64,000 bases of DNA from positions 1-64,000 of the forward strand of contig MU859064.1 of assembly GCA_033297205.1 (NCBI GenBank), written 5' to 3'. The stretch is from Pseudoneurospora amorphoporcata (Eukaryota > Ascomycota > Sordariomycetes > Sordariales > Sordariaceae). The first letter of the stretch is position 1. Every line of letters starts with the position of its first letter. Of this stretch, positions 11,961 to 24,737 are shown in pieces. Position numbers and translations under genes: made by a program. The notes beneath the pieces were generated by a model. It was not told where the DNA came from. It saw only the letters and a list, made by a program, of their open reading frames with translations, and did no database searches.

Positions 11961-14900
11961 AGACATGGCCAGCGGTTGGTTGATTAATCCCAATCATTGT
12001 ACCCAACGCAGGTGCGTTGGAAAACCGGAAACACATCTCATGCCATCAGCTTCCTGGAACAGTAAGTCTAGGTAACCTCGCAGGATAGACACCATTTTTG
12101 ACTGGCTGTGTGTTAACCGAAACACCAAAAACCGGCTGTATAGGATGTTCCATCCGGACAGCATCACACAACCAGCAATGGTAAGGCGGATTTACTTTCC
12201 CGTAGTGTGCTGCTGTGCACTGGAAACACAAATGGGTCCAGGACTGAAGTGGATAGAGGAGAGGCCCGTTGCCAGACGGTCAAGTGCGCTCTGGCTGGTA
12301 GGTTGGGCCCATTGCTGTGGCTATCGAGGCCCATTTTCACCAGGCAACTTTTCGCTTGATTGGATGGTGATGAGCCAGCCAGCTTCGTACACCACCCGAT
12401 CTCCAAGAGTCGGATATGCTGGGGTGGTGATGAGAATCTACCGTGGCACTTGATATCGCGGGGACAATAACCGCAGCTCCTTTGCTCGCAGACTTGCCTA
12501 GTCACTCGCTGTTTGGTCTGCGACAGCGGACGTTTCCAACCAAGCACGACATCCCTCGAGGCAAAGAGGATAGAATCTCCGGGTATCTATTCCGGGTAAT
12601 AAACCCCGAACGAATATCGCCCTACTAGTCACCAAGTTCAATCACCAAGACCAACACAGCGCCAAACACCACTCACTGCTTCCCGAAACAAAACCTGAAC
12701 CAAACTCAAAAACCACATAGCCTATGCAATAAGATACACCGAAAGAAGGACTCGCTGCTCCTTTCTATTTGACAATAGATGGACAAACCTGGAAGACCTA
12801 CATCCTTCTATACATACAACTGAACCTCCACAATCACTGCTTCACTACGCGCTTGATCCAACTAAACGCACTGAACCGAACCGGCAGAAACACACACCGA
12901 GGTCCGAAACAGGAAGCGCTAGAAGAGCGTAGGGCATCAATCATTTGGCGTACTGGTACCTCAATAGCGTGCAGGTGCACAAGTGCTACGGAGAATAGAT
13001 TGAAATGTGCTACGGTATGGTGTCAGTTGTGTTAGTGGGGTTAGTCGGTCGGTCGGTATATGGAAGGGGAGATGTTTTGCTTTTACCACCGAGAAAGTGA
13101 GCCAGTGAGCGGGTAGGTGAGTGAACACTGAAGCGGGTAAGTGAACACCACTGAACACTAAACACAGACTCTGATTTCAATACAGGTGAGTAAAGGCAAA
13201 AGAAGTGAACAAGTGGCGCGCCAGTCGCCCGTCTGAGATGTCTGAGGCGGATAGCTACGCCTCTGACCTTGGCACACCACCACATGAGAGTCAGAGAGAC
13301 AGAGACATACTCTAGGAAAGCGGCTGGCTGCCGGTCCGGTAGCCTGAGCCGAGGCATGGCGCGCGCGCGGCCTGCCAGGCTGACTTGAGTGAGTGAGGCG
13401 CGCGGGAAGAATTGCTCTTCATTTTCGGTTTGTGATTGATCACTTGGTGTGTGCAAGTTTCAAGCCAGCAAGCCAAGCTCTGAGGGTTGTGGGGAAGCGG
13501 GAAGCCTCGTTTTCAGAACTGAAGCTCTAATATGGGGGCGGGAGAGACAGATTGTGTCTTGGAGAAAATTTTCTTGATGGAACCTTGGTGTGAGGCGCGC
13601 CTTCCTTGATAGGTTGAAGGATTGCTACAGTAGTAACGCTGCTTGACTCCTCGCGAAATTTGGCAGGGATGACTTCATCTCTCTGCCGGAAAGAGCAACC
13701 AACGGACGTGAAGTTCAAAGTCCCGTCTTCACCACAGCCCCTCGCCCATTGCCATGGTAGTCCCGACGTTCAACATGTGGTATCTTACGTACCTTCAACA
13801 GGACATGGAAATTAACCTCACTATTCCCACGGCGCTTTGAGAAGAGAGACTCGGATATCACCAACAAGCCAAGCCTAGTTCGAGACCAAGTGCAACAAGA
13901 CGGCAACAGTATGAGCTAGCGAAAACCCCCCGTTACGAATTACCATGTATACAAGACCATTGATAAGCGTTGCGAGTCCGCAGAATCAAACTGAGGGACG
14001 CGTAGCCGGCGGCGATCATAGACCGACTCGCGACCCTCCCGGCCCTCTCAGAGATTCCGAGGTTGGCCCAGTCAGCCATGCTAACTAACATTACCAAGGG
14101 AAGTACTTAGGTATGGGAATGCCAGCCTAGCGAGATAGATGTACCTCCGAGGCAGAAAGCAGAGTTGGTATAGATTTGTAGCGTGGAGGTATGTACCTGA
14201 AGTAGCCCATCAACGTAGTCAACCAACACACCACTATCGACAAGCCAGAATATCCATCACCGCCGCACTTCACACCCCTTCGTTCGTCGTCGTTCTCTCC
14301 TCCACCCCTGCCTTCTGTGCTTGCTTGCTCCCATCAGTCAACTTGTTGGTGTCGGTCCGCAATATCTGGTGGCATGAAACCGAACCAAGCAACATCTTTG
14401 CAAATGTTAGCCCAACTATATGATAATTTTGTTGATATGTCATTTTCTCACTACCCGCTTGCTGTCGGCTCCCTGCAGATCTAAATAGGTATTAACAGCA
14501 CAAGTTGGAAGAAACCCGGGTGAATGTGTGATGTGATGTGACGTCCATCGGGATACGCTGCCATGCGGCTTCCCGGCGAGGCGAGCGAGATGCTGCTGCT
14601 GCTAGTTGGGACGGGAAGCGGCGGCACTGGGGAGTTTGGAAAACGTCAAATGTGTGGACGGGATACGCAGCGAGATGACAGTTGAAGCATAGCATAGGAA
14701 AGCACATCACGACAGATCTCATCTAGCGGGATGAGAAAGTGAGAGCCAACAGACAACGAGAATGCTGTTGGACTGGAACGAAAGATTCAGCTTGGATGGA
14801 TGGATGTACGGAAGGGGATGCCTGGCAAAAGTAGCAATGAATGCACTTAAGCGATCAATTAACGCCATTCGCCTCCTTCTGTTTATGTTTTATCTCACCT

Positions 14901-15086
14901 TGGTGTGTATGTACCGCAGCTCTATGGAAGTCCCTACTCTGCTTGTCGCTCATAAAGAAACCGTATGCTATAGCTCTGCCTAACAGCGGATGCCTAATCA
15001 TATACAAAACTGATACCTATAAAGTACAGCATACCGGTACACTATTCACAGCTCACGACCTACCCGGATCAAGAACAGCCTGCTAC

Positions 15087-18000
15087 CTAAGCTCTAGCAT
15101 GACCCGCCGTGCGCTGCGCATGCGCATGAGCGTGTCCATGTGAGAAGTGACTCGAGGCCGACGGACCCGCTGCCGTCGCCGTCACCGCCCGCCCGAAGAA
15201 GGGATGGTTGAGGGCCTCCAATGGCGTGATTCTCTTGTCCGGATTGAGTGCCAGGCAGCGTTCCAGGAGGTCAATAAAGTGGTTGAGCTCCTTGGTTTCC
15301 GCATCGCTCATGCCATTGGAGGCGGCCAGGAGACGGGCCCGCAGATCGCGGGTCGGCTTAACGGTGGCCAGGGTCTTGACGGTGGTCTGTAGCAGGAAGG
15401 TGCAATAAAGTTAGTTTGATTCTCGATTCGGATAGGTATATTTGGCAAATATTGTTGGAAGAAGAAAGGGAGTGAAAGGGGGAGATGTGTGGTCGGGAAG
15501 TGGAGGTTTGAAGAAAGAGTGTCCAAGAAGCAAAGAGTAGCAGTCGTCTCCCGCGAGCCGCCGTCACAAAAGACAACGACAACGGGAAGGACTGCATGCT
15601 CTCCAGTTGGGATAGGGGAAGAGGCGCCACGATGCCCCGAGGGTATACAAGTGAAGTTACATTGCCAAGCGGTCAATGCCAAGGCGAGGCACAGCACGAC
15701 GCCCACTGGGGATATCATCAAATCCTCCCTGTCCATCCCTTCTCTCATGCACGTCGGAAGATTGCTGAGCAAACCAAACACGCGGCATGTCCACATCGGA
15801 TCTAGGATACAATCCGCCCGGCCTCATCATCCTCTCACATTAGATCGTCATGATGCCGGAAGACCGAACCAACAAGGGAGATGATGAGATGATACTCGGA
15901 CAACACCGCAGATGGAGATGGGAGACATCATGCCGGGCCGCACACAAGCGCCGTCCTAACCAACCGACCTCCGCGTCCAGACCAAAAAAGAAGCGCGGGA
16001 GAGTCGGCCAGAAAGGCCGACCTGATATCTTCAGTTAGACATGACCATCTTCCGTACACCCCTCCCCCATGAACAGAAGCGAACGTGGTGAACTCGGATG
16101 CTGACAATCGGGGAATATCATCTCATGGATTGGTCGCAGTGTGATTGCCTCCGTGCCCCGTGCAGATGCAGGACGGAAGCGCTCAGGAAAATGGAAAAAG
16201 ACAAAAAGGATATTCTTTTAACGTACCTTTCCAAGGACCTTGTCCCGCTCAACACTAAGGAAGTTGCCCATGTCGTCCCAGTGCATGCCCCATAAATCAC
16301 CACGGCGGTACAGCTTGGCGTTCAGCTTGCCTCGGATCTCCATAATGGTTTTCAACATCTGGTTGTTGCTGTCGCCCGTAAATAGGATCTTGCCCGTATA
16401 GAGCTCATATAAGGTGCAGCCAATGGACCACATGTCTACAGAGTAGTCATATGGTATGCCTAGGATGACCTCTGGCGCGCGGTAGAATCGACTGACGAGA
16501 TACGGTGTCACCTCCGTCGAGGCCGTCGCCGCGTCAGACCGGTCGATCGCCGTACCCAAATCACAGATTTTCAAGAGATTTCGTGCCTCGTTCACCTGTA
16601 TCAGATATTAGCACCGTGTCTCATCGTAGGGTGTTTGGGAAAATCTACCAGAATATTGTCGGGCTTCAGATCAGCATGGATGATGCTGCACTTGCGCATA
16701 TGGGCAAGGGCAAGAAAGATCTGGTAAGCGTAAACGCGGGTGGCACGCAAGTTGATGCCAACATTGTTTCCGAACTTCTTCAGCACCTCGCGGAGGTTCA
16801 TGCTTAGGTTCTCAAATACCATGCACAGATGGCCCTTGTACTCGAAGGATCGCTCAAACTTCACGATATGCTTCTTGTCCTCAGGATCGGCTTCGTTCAG
16901 CTTCTGCAGAATGGCAATTTCCGTAAAGCCACCCTTCCGCAGAGCGTCGTTGTTACGCATGATCTTGATGGCAACAGTCTGCTGCGTCGTGAGGTCCAAA
17001 GCGCGGGCGACTCCCGAGAACATACCACGGCCGAGAGCCGTCGACAGCTGGTATCGTCCGTCCAACAGCTCGCCGGGTCTGATCTTGTAGTAACCATCTT
17101 TGTCGTCACCTTCAAGCTTACCACCGCCATTGCCCTGGCCATCGTTTCCAGCTTTCTTCGCAGCTGCAGGAGCCACAAGTTTCTCCTCGTCGAAATCGTC
17201 TGCGAACATGTCAAACTCATCATCGTCGTCTCCGCCCTGCTCAGGCTGCTTCTCGTCATTTTGCTCTTCTTTGGCAACATCTGCCTGGGCAGGATGTTTA
17301 GCTTCTCCATGCAGACCAACATGTCCGTGGCGGAGTTCGTCACGACGCTCGTCTTCCTTCATATCAGCGGTAGGATCATAATCAGCGGCAGAGGGACCAT
17401 CAACTTCCACTGTATCGTTTCCGTTGGCTCTCGCAAGATCTTGCTCGGCCAGGAAGAAATTGAATGCAGGAGACATGGCGTCTGGCACCTGGGCGGGTGA
17501 CTGGGTGGGCGACGTAGTAACGTTGGCTAAACATAGTTAGCGGCTGGAGTAGACAGGTACAAGAAGGGCCTGGAGACTTACTCGACTTGGGGCTGCTGGG
17601 CTCTGTTTTCTGGGGAGCTGGAGTATTGAAGCGGCTCGACGAGGGGGTGGGCGATGGCTTATCACCTTGTAACGACTGAACACTGGGACTTGCCGCACCT
17701 AGACCACGCTGAAGAGCAGCCTGTCTAGCGCGTCGCCGTCGCTCGATCTCGGCTTGGACACGGGCTTCCTCGTCCATTGCCTCAGACGGGTCCCAGTCCA
17801 TGTCGGGTTCGGGCTCGAGAGACGCCCCCTGTTGACGTTGACTGTAGGCGATATTAGCAAGATATTCACCTACTAAGGCAATTGGCAGCCGAATAACTTA
17901 CCCGTCTTGTGAGATAGCAAGTTCCTTGACGCCTCGTTCAACCGGAACACCCTGACCAGATTTAGCATTTTCCTTGGAAGAATAAGAAGCCCCCATGTGA

Positions 18001-18719
18001 GCATTTCCTTTAGACATTTCTTGCCCACGCCTGTCATCTTTGCCATCTTGGTAGGTTCCTTCGGGCTGAAACGTAACGACGCGGCCCCTATTATTACGCT
18101 GTCCTCTGTTATTGTTATCACGGCGACCGCCCTTCGGGGATCTGCTTCGATTATTGCGGGGCCTCTTGTTGGCGGAATATGAATCGCAGTCGCGTTCGCG
18201 GTCGTAATCGAGTGGCTCGCAGTCACGGCCCCGACCATCTACACGGTCGGCGGCCGGACGAGTTGGAGGAGCGGCGTCCCTGGCTGAGCCGTGCCGGTTA
18301 CGGGCCGAAGATGACCGGTCGTCATCATAGTTTATCGTGCCGCGCGAGGGTGGACGGTCTAGGTCGCGGTACCGGTTACTACCCCTATCATCATCGTAGT
18401 GAACGCGGAAGTGTCGGGGATCGCGGCGGTCCCGATCTCGGACTCGGTCATGACGATCATCATCGCGCGAACGCTTGAAGCCCCTGGGCGAACGAGGAGG
18501 AGAGCGTGGCGACCTGCTGTGACGACTGAAGGAGCCTTGGCGGGTGTGTCCGACTCTGGGTGACTGACGATGGTCAGGGAGCTTGGAGGGTTCGGGAGTG
18601 CGCTCGAGTCTGGCTCTTGGTCTGCCGGTCCGGTCAATATCACCGTTCAACTTAGAGTGAGGCAGGGGAGTTGCCTCTGCGATTTCCCCTTCATCCGAGC
18701 TAACATCGGGGAATGCCAT
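15087..18719 (-). CDS. prp4: Serine/threonine protein kinase PRP4 (spliceosome-associated)
   Basis: Phosphorylates spliceosomal proteins during activation of the pre-catalytic spliceosome in the nucleus (family knowledge). The model has five exons (18719-17902, 17841-17582, 17526-16649, 16595-16227, 15386-15087), sums to 2625 bases and gives 874 residues. The first 300 or so residues are rich in R, D and S, resembling the RS-type tails of splicing factors. An acidic linker follows (QGGDDDDEFDMFADDFDEE). The kinase domain starts near residue 518, with the ATP lysine at K547, catalytic HADLKPDN at 643-650, DLG at 664-666 in place of DFG, and a SRFYRAPEV activation segment. HAD and DLG are usual for PRP4 kinases. 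The start is the ATG at 18719; frame upstream has no other ATG. The last intron, 840 bases, is unusually long. TMA7 lies divergently upstream. Confidence 0.93.
15387..16226 (-). other. 840-base last intron of prp4
   Basis: The donor AAG|GTACGT (16226 downward) and acceptor CTACAG|ACC (15387) join kinase subdomains without loss: the joined protein runs LGK-TTVKTLATVKP, aligning with other PRP4 kinases. Most introns in this window are 50-350 bases. Read-through would add two residues and stop. I see no further exon or RNA gene within it. Confidence 0.8.
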
Positions 18720-19445
18720 TGTGTGCAAACCGACCGCTTGAATGTGGACGTCCGACGTAGAGAACTAACGCAAAAATGGCCTGTCTGGTTGTGCCAGCTT
18801 TCAGAGTCGAGAGAACTGAACAAGAAGCGATTTTGCTGCTGTCTGTTTTGGGGGAATGGGCAGTTGGGAGAGAGTGTCAGCTTCTTGATCGATAAGCAGT
18901 GATTTCGTGAGACGGAGAGCAGAGCCCGACCAGTTTAGCTTTTCAACTTTGTCAGTTCTACCGCCGAAAGTGGTAGCGTTGTTGATGGAGTTGGGAAAGT
19001 GTTGTAGGAGCGTTGGTTGGAGTGGCCACTTGAAGGCCGAAGACGGTGCTGGATGGAGACTTAGAATCGTCGTGTCAGGGCTGCAGTCTGGAACAAGTTG
19101 CAATCCAGTTCACTGAAGTCAGTCGTGCTTCAGGGGTTACGCACAGCCTTACAGCATGCTGCACTGACAGCAAGCACTACTGACTGCAGTACATAGATGT
19201 TAGTGTTTAAACACGGCCGAAGTTCAGCCGCGCCACCAAGCGTGCCTTCTTTTGCCGTTCTAGCCTTCTTATCGGCGGCCGCTTTCACCTGTTGATCGGT
19301 GGGGCACTTTTGCCTTTCTCGCATGAAGCCATTTCCCCAAATCGTCAATTCTTCTACTCTTTTGTTGTCGCGAAGACTTTGGCGTCCTCACCAACAACAC
19401 CTTCTCGCTCTTTTTAACTCTCTATACCAACCTTAAACCGACAAA
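18720..19445. other. Divergent prp4 / tma7 intergenic region
   Basis: This 726-base gap must hold both promoters. The tma7-proximal end is pyrimidine rich (CTTCTCGCTCTTTTT near 19402) and a TATA-like CTCTATACC lies close to the start. No other gene is visible. Confidence 0.6.
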
Positions 19446-20254
19446 ATGGGTGGCGCTGACAGAGCTGGTATGTTTCCTTCCTTTCCGCTAACTGGTCATC
19501 GCTTGTTGTGCTGTGCGACGGCGCTTACTATGGCGATTAACGAAAATCTGGTGACTGCCTCATGCTGACATTTTTTTCTCTCTAGGTGGCAAGGCCAAGC
19601 CCCTCAAGGTGCGTTCTTTTGTGTACCGATTCAAAGACGACGAACTACGGAAGAGAGCGACGACGACATTCAATACCACTGAGCCGCGACTACTGGAGGG
19701 ATCGAAGACTGGATGGCGGCTCTTGGCGACTCCTGCGAACAACCACCAAAATAAATTGCGGGACACCTACCCATAGTGTCAAACCCTTCCATAGCCTCGA
19801 CCCAGTCTGGCGGAAACAACATGGATGTTCGGCAGCGCAGTATGAAGGACTCAGAATTCAGGACTGACTCCGTTCTACCAATAGGCTCCCAAGAAGGAGA
19901 AGAAGGACCTCGACGATGAGGACAAGGCTTTCCTCGAGAGAAAGAAGGCCGGTACGCAACGCTCCCTCCCTCCCTCCCTACAGCATCACATCGCATCACA
20001 TTGCACCATCATACCACATACACACATGCTTTTACCACTTTCAGTTCACAACTGCTCTGTTATTCCCACCACCACCTACTTACACCACCCATCACACGTC
20101 CCAAACATCCGAAACCAAACCAGCAGCACTACGCTAACGCAATTCACCCCGAACAACAGAGGAGAAGGCCCGCAAGGAGCTCGCCGCCAAGGCCGGCGGC
20201 AAGGGTCCCCTCAACACCGGTACCCAGGGCATCAAGAAGTCCGGCAAGAAGTAA
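19446..20254 (+). CDS. tma7: Translation machinery-associated protein TMA7
   Basis: A tiny, highly charged conserved protein that co-purifies with ribosomes in yeast; its exact role is not settled. Four exons (19446-19467, 19586-19608, 19885-19951, 20160-20254) total 207 bases and give 68 residues. The protein starts MGGADRAGGKAKPLKAPKK, has a lysine/glutamate-rich middle (DDEDKAFLERKKAEEKARKE) and ends GPLNTGTQGIKKSGKK, the family signature. The first two exons are only 22 and 23 bases, so automated gene finders may miss them. All splice sites are GT/AG. Intron 2 is 276 bases, longer than the whole coding sequence; I found no C/D or H/ACA snoRNA boxes in it. Confidence 0.95.
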
Positions 20255-21381
20255 AGAATAAAAATCTACATATCTTTACCTTACCATCAACCCAACCGAA
20301 CCGAACCGAACCGAACGAACGGACAAAAGGAACGACGGTTGGACAAGATGGACCGATGGACGACATGAACGGGCCTGGGAGAAGCAGCAAGGAATGTGCA
20401 GCAATGTTGTTGTACAGGGGCATTTTACAGAGAAAAAGGGTTTACGGGGTTTTGCAGAGTTCTTCCAGCATGCATGCTTCCCTTGATTGAAAGTTAAGAG
20501 CATGTAGCGAGGAGCGACAACAGATGGGATACCAAATGGGAATATATATTAATAGCACGTACAGCTTTGGGATATATTTTGCGCGGTGATGAGATGGTGA
20601 GCTAGTCTACATGAGATGGCAGAGGTCGGGGTCCTTGTACGGACACGCGAGATGGAAGACTACCAAGGCCAGACCGAAACCCAAGGATCTCTAATAAGTG
20701 CGGGCATGTGGTGCCACAGCGGTGTCACAATGCCCGTCCACGAGTTTGCATACACTCAATGGTCGGATAAGATTGGGTATGGTCGTCTTAAGGAGGGGGA
20801 AGGCCCGACAAACTGATGATTTGGAGGAACAGTCAGTGCCCGTTCAGGAATTAGTGTGTAAGTAGTATATTCTAAGTAACGTAGCTCGTTTCGATAACAT
20901 AACATGTAACGCGTCTGATTAAAACATATTATGTATATATAGCACGTTCTTTCGACGCCTTCCTGGGCCTGCTGCTGGTCTCTCTCTTATGTCAAACCGA
21001 GATTTCATACAATACAGAAGGCACCAGTCCATCTTTGCTTTTGCCATCCAAAACCCAACAACCCATCCAGAGCCATTTCCAGATTCTGATTCTCATGATC
21101 CATCATTTCACACACACACACGCCCATATAAACAAACGCCGAAACAATGCTTGGTAAGGGACTTCGCGTCCCCATAAATGCAAACTGCCCGTCCTAGTTC
21201 TCTTTCATTCACCCCCGTTTCCACGCGATGGGGAAGCCAGCCGTTCATGCTCCAACTCGGTAGACCTCCTCCTCATCCAAAACTTGAGGATATCCCTCTT
21301 CCTCGCCGTTTTCAAGGAAAATTGCTCAACGCCTTCACCGACCGTCCTCCTCGATTTTCCTCTTCCAGGAACACGGATCTT
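20255..21381. other. Convergent 3' region between tma7 and the CSC1-like gene
   Basis: Holds the 3' ends of both genes. A CCGAA repeat of about five units lies at roughly 20294-20320, just after the tma7 stop. AT-rich spots (TATATATTAATA near 20543; TATGTATATATAGC near 20932) may be polyadenylation regions. No gene seen. Confidence 0.6.
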
Positions 21382-24300
21382 CTAGTTCCCGCCCCAGAAG
21401 CTATTCCCACTCACGCTCCCATTCGCGCCCCTACTTGGCGCACCAGGCCCAGGTCCCTGCCTCCTGTTTCCCCTGAAGTAGTCATACTGCATGGGGTCGT
21501 TCTGGCCCTGATTGGGCTGGAAAGGCGGGCCCTGCATTGCGCTCGGCGGCGTCTGCACCATGTCGTCGTCAGTTTGCGGAACGTTGCCGTAACCATATCT
21601 GGAGGTACCCAAGACGCCTGGCGCGCGTGGGTTGGGGATACTAAATCCGCCCAGTGGACCGCGAGACCTGGAGCTATCGAAGCTCCGTTCACGTTGGAGA
21701 CCGGCGTCGGACACGTCGATACCTGCTGGTGTTGAAGTCGGCATGCCTGCCGCGTTATGGACGAGGTTGCTCGAGCTATCGTTGCCGTTATCTCCCATGT
21801 GATACAGGGGGCTTCGGCCTCGACCGGGCGCCTCGCCGGGAGCTAGCGTGGGTGGTGAATAGGGCGCCTGGTTGTTGTACGAGTATTGTTGCGACGGAGA
21901 CATGTATCCGCCACCATAAGCAGTGTTGCCCATATCGGACTGGTTCGAAAAGAGTCGGCGGTTGTTGCCAAAGCCCATTCCTCCTACTGGTGTCCCTGGT
22001 CGAGAGTTATTGTCGGATCCCGTAGCTACGGTTCCTGGTGTGTCTGGCCGGACAATATCAGATGCTTGTCCGAACAACTCGCCAGCACCATGGTCAGCAG
22101 CAAATTCGTCGCGATTCTTGTAGAATTCAAAATCAAGTCGGGACTCGGGGACGACCTCGAACCCGGGTACCGTAGACGACAGTTTCCCGACCTTTCCAGA
22201 AGCCATACTGTCCAGGGCGTAAGTGTCGCTATACCCGCTCACAGACATTGAGTCGCCAGGGCCTGCATCACGACCATCGGATAGCCGGCCCTGGTAAACG
22301 CTTGCCAGTATATTCTGGGCTTTGGCGTGCACCATGGGTGTGATCAGCGGCTTATATAGGGCAGGATGGCCGAAGCGCGAGGCTAGACGATCGTTCTTGA
22401 AGCCTTGTTCTTTTAGGCCGAAACCTTCCTCAGCGTTGCCGTGCTTGATGATGCGCGTGGAGTAGTACGTGATCTTATTATCGTACATCCCTGAGCAGAC
22501 AAACTTGAAGATGATCATCAGAAATGGCAGCGGGGCGACGGCGTACGCTTGAGTATGGTACGCCCAGCCTCTCACCCACACTACCAAGAAGACGACCAGG
22601 TGAGATAGCATCAATCCAAAAAGGATGCGATTGAACAAGATGCGCCAGAACATTCCTCCGCTCTCCGTCTTCGTGACAAAGACATACATCAGCAAATACT
22701 TTTTGAGCGCAACGTCAATGGCGAAGTAGACTCCTGCCGCCGGGAGAACAAGCGGCATGATGGGAGCGTAACAGAGGGCGGCAGTGGCGTAGAAAAGGAA
22801 ATAATTGTAGTAGCTAGCGTAATCGAAGGGTGGGGGTGCCGAGAGCTCGATGAGCTCTCTGGGGGTCGGGTTCGAGAACTTTCGCATGATAGAGCCGTAA
22901 ATCAACTTCCAAAGCTGCGACAAGTCGATGGCTGCACCTAGTTGTCGCTGGATAAGCCAAGAAACCCAGAAGGGAGAGATATTGCAAAGCGTGACGAGGA
23001 CCGTGGTTCCAAAGTCAGCGTCCATGATAGCTTGCCACGCGTCCTTGTTGTTTCCGGTGTTGCTAATTACCGTGGCCGCGAAGGACCAGAGCGCGCTGAA
23101 CAGGGAAAATACAAACAGATTGTTGAAAACGAAGAAGAAATAGAGTTTGGCGACAACGTGGCGTTCTCGGCCGGTCTTGGTCATGTCGCCGGCCTTCATC
23201 GATAAGCGCCGGAAAATGATGGGGAGAACCATATAGACCAGGGAAGTCAACGCTGGAGAAGCGATACCTTGTACAATAGCCCAGAAATTTCTGTTCTGCT
23301 CCAGAGACTTCTGAAAGCCATGCCAAACAAGTCCGAGATTGCTCAGGTTAACCAAAAAGATGGCAATCATGGCGTTGGGGGCGACCCATACCACGGTAAG
23401 AACAGTAATCCATAAGTTGTTCCATAGTCTCCTCGTAGCGCGAGAGCCCGAGCTGAGTGGCATATTTTCCCAGACGATGTCGTTGGGTTTGGGAGCGAGA
23501 GTAACCCTTGCGCCTAGCGGTTTTTTGCTTCGGCAGAGATAGGCAATAGCATGCGCTTCGCTTATATCAGAATAAGACGCAAAGCCGTACGGCATGGAGC
23601 CTCTCTTGTCTATCCGTTGGCGAACCTCCTTGATCTCGAGCTCCAGCAACTTGATCCGTTGGGTGAGATAGTCGATAGCATCCAGTTTCGTGTCTTTCGG
23701 ATAGGTTGAGAACGAAGGGTCTTCCTTGGAGGGCCGGCAGACAGGCCTAGTAGGCGGGAGGTTCTTGGGGTCCTTGAGGTACTTGGCCAGCACCTGTTCC
23801 AGTTTCCGGACGGTCTTGCCGTGCTGCTCGATCAAAGTGGGTAAAATCTTGACGTCGCGTGCGACAGCAGTCCTCGAGAAGGATGAGCTCGGTGCTACGC
23901 TGTCAATGATTCGAGCGATACCTTCATCCGAAGTCAAGTTTTTGGGGATATCGTACAACTGGTAGTCGTCTGGTTAGGACGGAGAAACAATGTGATGGGG
24001 TACGGGTGTAACATACCATGAGCGTACGGGCGTGGAGGCTCTGCTGGTACTCCTCGCTTTTGAGATACTGGATCCTTAACTGAGAAACCTTCCTGTAGTT
24101 CCACCAGAGAAAGAAGCACACAATCAGTGTCGTTACCCAGGACATGACGACTGTGGCCCACTGCCACTGATTCCACACGTTCATGGGCGTAACCTTTTGC
24201 AGCCAAGGCGAGTTAGGTGCAGCATTCTTATACCAGTTTATGGGAATCTGAATGCAACAACACAGGACGGCAAGGCACAAGAAGATGTTGCGGCACATCC

Positions 24301-24737
24301 TGGTGAAGCGCATGAATATGGTGGCGTCCATGCCAACCAGCCTCACCAAATCCTGCTCCGTGGTCGTCCACAGCGGCTTGATCCAGGAAAAGAAGCCTTT
24401 CCCGAGCTGGGGCGGGGCATGCTTTTCATCGGCATGTTTGAGTTTGGGAGCGTATACGACAGTGTTGAGCGGCCTAACCAGGGAGAAACCAAGGGCGACG
24501 GCGGCAGTGATGCTGAAAGAAGAAACAATGGCAGCGTAGATGGAACTGGAAGAGAGCTGGAGAGCAGCAGCATCAGCAACGTGTACGTATGGGCATGACA
24601 TAACGACATGTCCTTGTGGATAGAGGTATGGCACCTACCTGCGAGGCAAAGGGGTTCTGCAGGAGCTTGAGGAATTCGGTAATAGCGTCATCACGGCTTT
24701 GGAGCACGTTGGCTGTTGTGCCCGGTATTTCCACCAT
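21382..24737 (-). CDS. CSC1/OSCA/TMEM63-type calcium-permeable stress-gated channel (DUF221)
   Basis: Predicted membrane channel opened by osmotic or mechanical stress, passing Ca2+ and other cations (family knowledge). Three exons (24737-24639, 24556-24017, 23958-21382) give 1071 residues. The N-terminal RSN1_TM part has three membrane segments near residues 38-60, 124-142 and 166-185. A cytosolic PHM7-like domain follows, starting LYDIPKNLTSDEGIARII. The RSN1_7TM core spans about 390-690. The last roughly 350 residues are a disordered G/S/P/N-rich tail. The first exon codes 33 residues (MVEIPGTTANVLQSRDDAIT). The ATG at 24737 is the first in frame. The 24016-23959 intron uses donor ATG|GTATGT and acceptor CTACCAG|TTG; an alternative CAG nearby would break the frame. 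Fungi carry several paralogues, so no symbol is given. Confidence 0.9.

Larger units (their letters stand above)
4371..15086. other. 10.7-kb stretch with no recognised gene
   Basis: Base composition is ordinary here, but no frame on either strand matches a protein family I know, and most open frames lack an ATG or read as low-quality sequence. Contents worth noting are a 320-codon stop-free frame without ATG on the minus strand (4808-5767), a short CA repeat (5047-5068), splice-like signals around 8480-9110, and a palindrome with a TATA box near 11910-11960. It could hold fast-evolving genes, gene relics or non-coding transcripts. Transcript data would be needed to call any. Confidence 0.6.
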